Part shown: positions 1 through 4,785 of the stretch, in pieces
Layout of the letters: each line of letters begins with the position of its first letter
Numbering within the stretch: position 1 is the first letter of the stretch
Assembly (NCBI GenBank): GCA_026997055.1
Contig: JALWJU010000240.1
Span: 1 to 5,011, forward strand
Source of the DNA: Paracoccaceae bacterium
GTDB lineage: Bacteria; Pseudomonadota; Alphaproteobacteria; Rhodobacterales; Rhodobacteraceae
DNA length: 5,011 bases
Direction of reading: 5' to 3'
Program-made: the position numbers and the translations under genes
Notes under the pieces: model-generated
Told to the model about the DNA's origin: nothing
The model's input: the letters and a program-made list of their open reading frames with translations, nothing else
Database searches by the model: none

Positions 1-211
1 GCGCGGGGCGGCGCGCGGGGCGGGCCCCTGCGCAGGCGAGGCCGGATGAAGCAGAACCGGAAGGGGCGAACTGGGGCATCGGATACATCCGCTTGTCATG
101 GTTGTCGTCGGGCACAGACTAGGCCAGCCCCTCACGGGATCGCAACCGAATCCTGACGGAATCCGAACCGCGAAGACGAAGCGGGGGCGCCGCGCTCCGC
201 GCCGTGGCTGG
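1..211. other. Unassigned left-edge region
   Basis: I see no recognisable gene in these 211 bases. Two frames run open into the left edge. A plus-strand frame ends at the TAG at 120-122, with a tail reading ...EGANWGIGYIRLSWLSSGTD. A minus-strand frame is open from a GTG at 113-115 to the edge, reading V/MPDDNHDKRMYPMPQ and then turning Ala/Arg/Pro-rich. Neither matches a family I know, and neither has a well-placed ribosome binding site that decides the matter. One of them could be the end or the start of a neighbouring gene. Positions 1-23 hold an 11-bp G/C direct repeat at a 12-bp offset. The stretch from about 120 to 211, downstream of the minus-strand START-domain gene, looks non-coding. 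Confidence 0.4.
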
Positions 212-718
212 TCAGGAGCCCGGCGCGCCGTCCGGCATCGCTTCGCTGCGCCCGGCCCCGGCCCGGTTTCCCGGTCCGTAAAGCTCGGCCGCGCGCTCCT
301 CGAAGGCGCGCACGATGCGCTCCATGGCCTCGTTGAAGACCACGCCGATCAGCTTTTGCAGGAGCGGATTGCGGAATTCGAAATCGACGAAGAATTCGAC
401 TTCGCAGCCCCCTTCCGCCGGGTCGATCCGCCACCAGGAGCGCAGATGGCGAAACGGGCCGTCGAGATATTCGGTGTCGATGCGCCGGCGGGCCGGATCC
501 AGCACCACCCGGCTGCCGAAACGCTCGCGAAACACCTTGAAACTGATCACCAGATCGGCCAGCAGCTCTTCGCGCCCGTCGCCAAGGTCGCGCCGCGAGC
601 GGATGCGCGCGGCCGCATTCCAGGGCAGAAAGTCGGGATAGCTGGCCACATCGGCCACCAGCTCGTATATCTGCTGCGGCGTATAGGGGAGCCGGCGTCT
701 TTCGGTATGTGTCGGCAT
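212..718 (-). CDS. COQ10/RatA-family START-domain protein
   Basis: This encodes a 168-residue single-domain protein of the START/SRPBCC superfamily (polyketide cyclase/COQ10 type). The family includes mitochondrial Coq10, which binds ubiquinone and supports its use in respiration, and bacterial RatA. In alphaproteobacteria the Coq10 role is the likelier one. Visible family features are the N-terminal strand and helix (PYTPQQIYELVADVASYPDF, about residues 11-30), the following LPWNAAARI, a central beta-sheet (VISFKVFRERF, residues 57-67; DGPFRHLRSWW about 86-96), and FRNPLLQKLIG leading into the long C-terminal helix (residues 116-146) that closes the cavity. The last roughly 18 residues (Gly/Ala/Pro-rich) look disordered. 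The start is taken at MPTHTE because family similarity begins there; in-frame ATGs farther upstream (757, 790) would run into the hpt promoter region. The ribosome binding site is weak. It is a single gene divergent from hpt. No signal peptide is seen, so a cytoplasmic or membrane-peripheral location is expected. Confidence 0.88.
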   Translation of the reverse strand: MPTHTERRRLPYTPQQIYELVADVASYPDFLPWNAAARIRSRRDLGDGREELLADLVISFKVFRERFGSRVVLDPARRRIDTEYLDGPFRHLRSWWRIDPAEGGCEVEFFVDFEFRNPLLQKLIGVVFNEAMERIVRAFEERAAELYGPGNRAGAGRSEAMPDGAPGS

Positions 719-733
719 GGCGCCAAATCCATC

Positions 734-762
734 GTGACCTCTGTGCGCACATGTCATAGGAT
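734..762 (+). promoter_or_regulatory. Candidate sigma-70-type promoter for hpt
   Basis: GTGACC (734-739) and TAGGAT (757-762) are separated by exactly 17 bp and match the TTGACA/TATAAT consensus at 4 of 6 positions each. The inferred start of transcription, near 768-770, would give a leader of about 20 nt containing the purine-rich ribosome binding site at 776-785. The spacer carries the perfect 10-bp palindrome TGTGCGCACA (742-751), a possible operator. The position in the 70-bp divergent gap supports a promoter, but the boxes are only moderate matches. Confidence 0.35.
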
Positions 763-788
763 CGGCGCGGATTTCAAGGGGGGAGCCC

Positions 789-1337
789 ATGCCGACACGT
801 CCTTACGTCATCGAGCCGATGATCTCGGCCAAGGCCATCGCTGCCCGGGTCGAGGCGCTGGCGCGGGAGATTCACGACGAATTCGCCGGCACCGACAAGC
901 TGATCGTGGTCGGGCTTTTGCGCGGCTCCTTCGTGTTCATCGCCGATCTGGTGCGTGAGCTCGACCTGCCGGTGGAGGTGGATTTCATCGAGGCATCTTC
1001 CTACGGCAACGCCATGGAAAGCTCGCGCGAAGTGCGCATCCTCAAGGATCTGCGCGGCGAGATACAGGGGCGCGACGTGCTGGTGGTGGAGGATATCGTC
1101 GATACCGGCCACACGCTCAGGCATGTGGTCGGCCTGCTCAAGGCCAGGGGGCCGAGGAAGCTCAGGACCATCGCGCTGCTCGACAAGCCCTCGCGGCGCG
1201 AAGTGGACATCTCCGCCGACTGGATCGGCTTCGAGATCCCGGACGAATTCGTGGTCGGCTACGGCATCGACTTCGCCCAGCGCAACCGCAATCTCGACCA
1301 TATCGGCAAGGTCCGCTTCACCGGGGAGGAGGGCTGA
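789..1337 (+). CDS. hpt: Hypoxanthine phosphoribosyltransferase
   Basis: This encodes a 182-residue cytoplasmic purine salvage enzyme that transfers the phosphoribosyl group of PRPP to hypoxanthine (and usually guanine) to give IMP/GMP. The type I PRTase signature is intact: VLVVEDIVDTGHTL at residues 97-110 forms the PRPP-binding loop, with the acidic pair E101/D102 and the downstream D105. Upstream, VGLLRGSFVF (41-50) is the pyrophosphate-loop region. LLDKPSRR (130-137) carries the lysine that contacts the purine, and IGFEIPDEFVVGYGID (146-161) is the base-stacking region conserved even in human HPRT. The length is normal for bacterial Hpt. The start at 789 is supported by AAGGGGGGAG just upstream. 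The stop overlaps the ATG of the next small ORF, suggesting translational coupling. Xanthine or guanine preference cannot be decided from sequence alone. Confidence 0.95.
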   Translation: MPTRPYVIEPMISAKAIAARVEALAREIHDEFAGTDKLIVVGLLRGSFVFIADLVRELDLPVEVDFIEASSYGNAMESSREVRILKDLRGEIQGRDVLVVEDIVDTGHTLRHVVGLLKARGPRKLRTIALLDKPSRREVDISADWIGFEIPDEFVVGYGIDFAQRNRNLDHIGKVRFTGEEG

Positions 1338-1513
1338 TGGACCCGCGCTGGCTCTTGCGCATGGCCAGATGGGCGCGCCACCCGCCCTCGCCGGCCCGGG
1401 TCAGGCTGGTGGCGGCAATCGTCGCCCTGTGCCTGATCCTGTTCGCGATCGAGCGCCTGTTCGGCTGGCCCGAATGGCTGACACCTGCGCAGAGCGGGCG
1501 CTGGCGGCCCTGA
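1337..1513 (+). CDS. 58-residue single-pass membrane protein overlapping hpt stop
   Basis: This small ORF starts inside the hpt stop codon (TGATG, 1335-1339) behind a strong purine-rich ribosome binding site, GGAGGAGGG (1325-1333). The protein has a basic, Trp-rich N-terminus (MDPRWLLRMARWARHPPSP), one hydrophobic segment at about residues 22-42 (RLVAAIVALCLILFAIERLF), and a short tail with GWPEWLTP. The positive charges before the membrane segment predict an N-in, C-out single-pass inner-membrane protein. I recall similar short W-rich proteins after hpt in Rhodobacterales, but have no named function to give. The codon pattern is G+C rich at third positions, the good Shine-Dalgarno and the start-stop overlap argue for a real gene. 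The end at 1513 is a TGA. It could act as a small membrane subunit or be unrelated to purine salvage despite the coupling. Confidence 0.72.
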   Translation: MDPRWLLRMARWARHPPSPARVRLVAAIVALCLILFAIERLFGWPEWLTPAQSGRWRP

Positions 1514-1518
1514 GCGGC

Positions 1519-1549
1519 GCCGACTCACATATTGCCGACTCACATATTG
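1519..1549 (+). repeat. Perfect 15-bp tandem duplication
   Basis: The unit GCCGACTCACATATT occurs twice head to tail (1519-1533 and 1534-1548), with one further matching base at 1549. It begins 5 bp after the stop of the small membrane ORF and lies 72 bp before the start of the c556-like gene, in the most A+T-rich part of the gap. It may therefore sit in or near that gene's promoter. I could not place a convincing -35/-10 pair around it. Confidence 0.9.
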
Positions 1550-1620
1550 TTGAACATGGCCGGGGAATTTTCGCCGTGCTTTTGCTGTATTCAGGTAACA
1601 CATGACCAAGGAGAAACAGC

Positions 1621-2106
1621 ATGCGCAGCAGACCCACCATCAGACCCACCATCGGCGCGGCGATCCTGGCCGCCGCCACCGCCACCCTCGCCCTGCCGCT
1701 GAGCGCCCAGGAGCCGGACTTCAAGCCCCAGATCACCGCCCGCAAAGCCCTGATGCAGCTTTATGCCTTCAATATCGGCCAGCTCGGCGCCATGGCCAAG
1801 GGCTCAGCCCCCTATGATGCCGCCGCCGCCGCCACCGCGGCGAACAATCTCGCCACCCTCGCCCGTCTCGACGACTCAGCCATGTGGCCGGCGGGCTCGG
1901 ACAATTTCTCCACCGAAGGCACCCGCGCCATGCCCGAATTGTGGGACGACATGGCCGATGTACAGCAGAAGGGCGCGGCCCTCGCCGAGGCCGCCGATGC
2001 CATGGCCGCCGCAGCCGGCAACGGGCTCGACGCCCTGCGCGCGGCGATGGGGCCTCTGGGCGGGGCCTGCAGCGCCTGCCACAAGGCCTATCGCGAGCCC
2101 CGGTAA
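1621..2106 (+). CDS. Class II c-type cytochrome (cytochrome c'/c556-like)
   Basis: This encodes a 161-residue periplasmic monoheme cytochrome of the four-helix-bundle class II family. The N-terminal signal peptide (residues 1 to about 29) has a basic start, an Ala/Leu core and a likely cleavage after LSA before QEPDF. The mature part is helix-rich, with the single heme motif CSACH at residues 150-154 next to the C-terminus, as is diagnostic for this class; H154 is the proximal ligand. M45, in helix 1 (RKALMQLYAFNIGQLGAM), sits where six-coordinate c556 proteins carry their methionine ligand, so a low-spin His/Met heme is more likely than a five-coordinate gas-binding c'. That is an alignment from memory. 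The start at 1621 is fixed by AAGGAG at 1608-1613 with 7-nt spacing. An Ala-rich loop (residues 67-75) comes from a (GCC)5 tract. It precedes the diheme cytochrome gene by 9 bp, so the two probably form an operon and may exchange electrons. Confidence 0.92.
   Translation: MRSRPTIRPTIGAAILAAATATLALPLSAQEPDFKPQITARKALMQLYAFNIGQLGAMAKGSAPYDAAAAATAANNLATLARLDDSAMWPAGSDNFSTEGTRAMPELWDDMADVQQKGAALAEAADAMAAAAGNGLDALRAAMGPLGGACSACHKAYREPR
1629..1653 (+). repeat. 12-bp tandem duplication in signal-peptide codons
   Basis: CAGACCCACCAT occurs twice in tandem (1629-1640 and 1641-1652). Because 12 bp keeps the frame, it duplicates four residues and yields RPTIRPTI in the n-region of the c556-like signal peptide. 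The AGA arginine codons in it stand out in such a GC-rich sequence. Confidence 0.9.
1819..1833 (+). repeat. (GCC)5 trinucleotide tract
   Basis: Five consecutive GCC codons lie within the c556-like gene and encode alanines in the DAAAAAATAA stretch, probably the loop or the start of helix 2. Such tracts are prone to length change by replication slippage without breaking the frame. Confidence 0.85.
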
Positions 2107-2115
2107 GGCGCGCTC

Positions 2116-3048
2116 ATGCTGCGAAGGCTCAGGCGCGGCGCGGCGCTCGGCGCGGCGCTGCTGGCGGGGCTCGCCGGGCTGGCCGCGCTCGCCCTGCTGC
2201 TGACCCGGCCAGAGCGCGCGCCCGCCGATGCCATGGCCGGGATCGAGGGCGACGCCAGGCGCGGCGCGCGCATCTTCGATGCCGCGGGCTGCGCCGGCTG
2301 CCACATGGCGCCCGACGCGCCCGATGGCGACCCCGAGGCGCGGCTCAGGCTCTCCGGGGGGCAGGCCTTCCCCTCGCCCTTCGGCACCTTCCGCGCCCCC
2401 AATATCTCGCCCGACCCCGAAGCCGGGATCGGCCGCTGGAGCGCGCTCGACCTCTACAACGCCCTGCATTTCGGCACCTCGCCGGAGGGGCGCCACTATT
2501 ACCCGGCCTTCCCCTATACCAGCTATGTCAATGCCAGCCGGCAGGACGTGGCCGACCTATACGCCTACCTGATGACCCTGCCCCGGGACGCAACCCCGAG
2601 CCAGAAGCACGAAGTCGCCTTTCCGTTCAACATCCGCGCGGGCCTCGGCCTGTGGAAGGCGCTCTTCCTGCGCCCGGGCTGGGTGGTGAAGGGGCCGCTC
2701 AGCGCGGAGCAGGCGCGCGGGCGCTACCTGGCCGAGGCGCTGGGCCATTGCGGCGAATGCCACACCCCGCGCAATGCTCTGGGCGGGCTCAGGCGCAATG
2801 CCTGGCTCGCCGGCGCGCCCATCCCCGGCGGGCGCGGGCGCTTCCCCAATATCACCCCGGCCCGGCTCGACTGGAGCCAGGCCGACCTGATCGAATATTT
2901 CACCAGCGGCTTCACCCCGGAATATGACAGCGCCGGCGGGCATATGGCGGTGGTGGTGCAGAATCTCGCGCTGCTGCCGCGCGAGGACCGGGCCGCGCTG
3001 GCCGCCTATCTGCAGGCGGTGGCGCCGGTGCCCGAAGCGCCCTCGTGA
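2116..3048 (+). CDS. Membrane-anchored diheme cytochrome c
   Basis: This encodes a 310-residue protein with two class I cytochrome c domains. An Arg-rich start followed by a hydrophobic segment (about residues 8-30) with no obvious cleavage site suggests an uncleaved membrane anchor and periplasmic heme domains. The first heme motif is CAGCH (59-63), within GARIFDAAGCAGCHM; the domain continues with APNISPD (94-100) and YYPAFPYTSY (128-137). The second is CGECH (212-216), followed by TPRNALGG, PNITP (244-248) and GGHMAVVV, where M277 is the probable sixth ligand. The overall pattern resembles the cytochrome subunits of periplasmic dehydrogenases (alcohol/aldehyde/gluconate type), but no dehydrogenase gene is nearby, so its donor and acceptor are unknown. 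In the first domain the position that is Met in the YPAMPY form of such subunits is Phe (F132), leaving that heme's distal ligand uncertain. AAGG at 2105-2108 serves as ribosome binding site. It is probably co-transcribed with the upstream c556-like gene. Confidence 0.92.
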   Translation: MLRRLRRGAALGAALLAGLAGLAALALLLTRPERAPADAMAGIEGDARRGARIFDAAGCAGCHMAPDAPDGDPEARLRLSGGQAFPSPFGTFRAPNISPDPEAGIGRWSALDLYNALHFGTSPEGRHYYPAFPYTSYVNASRQDVADLYAYLMTLPRDATPSQKHEVAFPFNIRAGLGLWKALFLRPGWVVKGPLSAEQARGRYLAEALGHCGECHTPRNALGGLRRNAWLAGAPIPGGRGRFPNITPARLDWSQADLIEYFTSGFTPEYDSAGGHMAVVVQNLALLPREDRAALAAYLQAVAPVPEAPS

Positions 3049-3050
3049 GC

Positions 3051-3101
3051 GGCCTCCCGGCGGCAGAAGCGCGCGCCCCGGATCATGACCGCCAGGAGGG
3101 C
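3051..3101 (+). terminator. Possible stem-loop downstream of diheme cytochrome c
   Basis: GGCCTCCCGGCGG (3051-3063) can pair with CCGCCAGGAGGGC (3089-3101) over 13 positions with two mismatches and a 25-nt loop, starting two bases after the cytochrome stop codon. There is no T-run after the right arm, so it is not a canonical intrinsic terminator. It could still stabilise or end the transcript, as GC-rich alphaproteobacteria often lack clear U-tracts. Confidence 0.3.
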
Positions 3102-3120
3102 GCAAGTTGCCGCATCGCCC

Positions 3121-3143
3121 GAAGTCCGAAGACCGAAGTCCGA
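3121..3143 (+). repeat. Heptamer tandem repeat GAAG(T/A)CC x3
   Basis: GAAGTCC, GAAGACC and GAAGTCC follow one another without a gap, then GA. The repeat lies in the non-coding space between the convergent cytochrome and mlaF genes. It is a short minisatellite with no assigned role. Confidence 0.85.
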
Positions 3144-3147
3144 CCCG

Positions 3148-3189
3148 GGCCCGGATCGCGCTGCCGAAAGCGAGAGCGAAACCCGGGCC
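3148..3189. other. Inverted repeat between convergent genes
   Basis: GGCCCGG (3148-3154) and CCGGGCC (3183-3189) are perfect 7-bp inverted arms around a 28-nt loop, inside which TCGC and GCGA can pair again. The structure lies between the ends of the cytochrome and mlaF genes, so it could act as a transcription stop for either strand. No T-tract follows on either side. ACCCGGGCC also occurs as a direct repeat at 3143-3151 and 3181-3189, so the pairing could be coincidental. Confidence 0.22.
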
Positions 3190-3241
3190 AAGCGCCTGCT
3201 GCCGCCACGGTTTCACGTCCGGCTTCCCCGGGGGCGAACGC

Positions 3242-3988
3242 TCAGCGCAGGGTCTCGATCGGCCCCTCGGCGCGGCCGTGGATGAACTGGTCGAGGTAGG
3301 GATCGCCCGAAGCGTCCATCTCGCCGACCGGCCCGCTCCAGCGGATCTTGCCCGCATGCAGCATCGCCACCTTGTCGGCGATGGCGCGCACGCTGGTCAT
3401 GTCGTGGGTGATGGTCATGGCGGTGGCGCCCATCTCGGTGACGATCTCGCGGATCAGTTCGTTGATGACCCCGGCCATGATCGGGTCGAGCCCGGTGGTG
3501 GGCTCGTCGAAAAAGATGATCTCGGGCTCGGCGGCAATGGCGCGCGCAAGCCCCACGCGCTTCTGCATGCCCCCGGAAAGCTCGGCGGGAAGCAGGTCGG
3601 CGACCTCCGGCCCGAGCCCGACCCGGCGCAGCTTTTCCACCGCGATTTCGCGCGCTTCCTCGCGCGGCCGCTTCAGCCGCCCGCGCAGCAGACGAAAGGC
3701 GACGTTCTGCCAGACAGGCAGCGAATCAAACAGCGCACCGCCCTGAAACAGCATCCCGAAACGGGCGAGAAAGGCGTCGCGCTCGGCCTCGCGCACATCC
3801 TGACCGTCGAGCAGAATCTGCCCGGAATCGGGCTCCATCAGGCCGAGGATGCACTTCAGCAGCACCGATTTTCCGGTCCCCGAGCCGCCGATCACCACCA
3901 TGCTTTCGCCCCGGTTGATGGAGAGGTCCACCCCCCGGAGCACCTGCTTGGCGCCAAAGCCCTTATGCACGCCGACAAGCTCGATCAT
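3242..3988 (-). CDS. mlaF: MlaF-type ABC transporter ATP-binding protein
   Basis: This encodes a 248-residue ATPase of the phospholipid-trafficking (Mla/Mce-type) ABC transporter, on the cytoplasmic face of the inner membrane. All nucleotide-binding elements are intact: Walker A GGSGTGKS (34-41), Q-loop Q82 in MLFQGGALFDSL, signature LSGGMQKRVGLARA (137-150), Walker B IIFFDEP (157-163) followed by TTGLDP, and the switch histidine H195 in ITHDM. GGALFDSLPVWQNV and the C-terminal IHGRAEGPI (236-244) are typical of the MlaF subfamily rather than of amino-acid or drug importers. The start overlaps the stop of the permease gene by four bases (ATGA). There is little Shine-Dalgarno sequence ahead of it, which fits translational coupling. 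It is the last gene of the operon; no mlaD, mlaC or mlaB follows, and the next gene faces the opposite way. Confidence 0.93.
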   Translation of the reverse strand: MIELVGVHKGFGAKQVLRGVDLSINRGESMVVIGGSGTGKSVLLKCILGLMEPDSGQILLDGQDVREAERDAFLARFGMLFQGGALFDSLPVWQNVAFRLLRGRLKRPREEAREIAVEKLRRVGLGPEVADLLPAELSGGMQKRVGLARAIAAEPEIIFFDEPTTGLDPIMAGVINELIREIVTEMGATAMTITHDMTSVRAIADKVAMLHAGKIRWSGPVGEMDASGDPYLDQFIHGRAEGPIETLR

Positions 3989-4785
3989 GCGGCAAAGAAG
4001 ATGTTGGTGAGCAGGAAGTTGGCGGCGAGGATCAAGACCGCCGCCGCCTCGACCGAAGCCTTGGTCGCCCGGCCCACGCCTTGCGCGCCGCGCCCGCTGT
4101 TCATGCCGTGATAGCAGCCCATCAGGGTGGCGATGAAGCCGAAGGCCGCACCCTTGGCAAGGCTAGAGATCATGTCGGCGCGGGTCAGGAAATCCCAGGT
4201 GTTCTGGATATAGCTGCCCGGCGCGAAGCCGAGCGAGCCGGTCGAGACCAGAAAGCCGCCATAGATACCGATCACGTCGCCCACCGCCACCAGCGCCGGC
4301 ACCACCAGGAGGCCCGCGAGCAGGCGCGGGGCGGTGAGGTATTTCATCGGGTGGGTGGAAAGCGTGACCAGCGCGTCGATCTGCTCGGTCACCCGCATGG
4401 TGGCGATCTCGGCGGCGATAGAGCTGGTGACGCGCGCCGCGATCATCAGCCCCACCAGCACCGGCCCCAGCTCGCGCACGATGCCGATGGCGACGATCTG
4501 CGGCACCACCGCCTCGGCCGAGAAGCGCTCGCCGCCGGCATAGATCTGCAGGGCCAGCGCGCCGCCGGTAAAGAGCGCCGTCAGCCCCACCACCGGCAGG
4601 CTGAGCCAGCCCACATTGAGGAGCGCGGCGGCGAATTCGCGCGGATAGAAGGGCGGGCGGAAGACATGCGAGAGCGCCTCAAACGCATAGAGCGTGACCC
4701 GCCCGATGGCCGCCAGCAGCCCGAGCACCGAGCGCCCGAGCGCGGCCAGCGGGGCGCTCAGCCGGAAGAAGAGCGCCCGGCTCAT
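3985..4785 (-). CDS. mlaE: MlaE-family ABC transporter permease
   Basis: This encodes a 266-residue inner-membrane permease of the MlaE family, which with MlaF and an MCE-domain protein moves phospholipids between the inner and outer membranes to keep lipid asymmetry. An amphipathic N-terminal region (residues 1-50) is followed by several membrane segments (about 56-82, 94-118, 152-182, 208-226, 245-265). The family signature is clear: RELGPVLVGLMIAARVTSSI (104-123), then AAEIATMRVTEQIDAL (124-139), the region that couples to the ATPase. The C-terminal motif GCYHGMNSGRGAQGVGRAT (223-241) is also typical. There is no N-terminal STAS domain, unlike some longer members. AGGGGG at 4791-4796 is a good ribosome binding site, and the ATG overlaps the alr stop by ATGA. 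The length is normal. Confidence 0.93.
   Translation of the reverse strand: MSRALFFRLSAPLAALGRSVLGLLAAIGRVTLYAFEALSHVFRPPFYPREFAAALLNVGWLSLPVVGLTALFTGGALALQIYAGGERFSAEAVVPQIVAIGIVRELGPVLVGLMIAARVTSSIAAEIATMRVTEQIDALVTLSTHPMKYLTAPRLLAGLLVVPALVAVGDVIGIYGGFLVSTGSLGFAPGSYIQNTWDFLTRADMISSLAKGAAFGFIATLMGCYHGMNSGRGAQGVGRATKASVEAAAVLILAANFLLTNIFFAA

Noticed and set aside
98..958. Long plus-strand open frame (286 codons) across the COQ10-like gene into hpt
   Set aside because: It is antisense to a clear START-domain gene and then overlaps hpt in another frame; its product is Arg/Pro/Gly-rich with no family features, as expected from a GC-rich shadow frame.
1550..1591. Possible promoter (TTGAAC at 1550, TGTATT at 1586) for the cytochrome genes
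   Set aside because: The boxes are 30 bp apart, far from the 16-18 bp needed, and no alternative pairing gave a good match; an FNR-type TTGAT-N4-ATCAA site was also looked for and not found.
955..1605. Plus-strand frame of 216 codons through hpt and the small ORF
   Set aside because: It has Ser/Arg/Ala-rich composition without family features and lies in an alternative frame of a strongly recognised enzyme.
1602..1817. Plus-strand ORF starting at the ATG at 1602, reading MTKEKQHAQQ
   Set aside because: It is out of frame with the cytochrome, has no ribosome binding site, and covers the true Shine-Dalgarno and signal-peptide codons of the c556-like gene.
1884..2927. Plus-strand frame of 347 codons spanning both cytochrome genes
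   Set aside because: It is an Arg/Gly/Ala-rich alternative frame without heme motifs or a signal peptide, while the two cytochrome frames have CxxCH motifs, export signals and ribosome binding sites.
3107..4111. Plus-strand frame of 334 codons opposite mlaF
   Set aside because: It is the antisense image of a complete ABC ATPase with all motifs intact; long antisense frames are common at this GC content.
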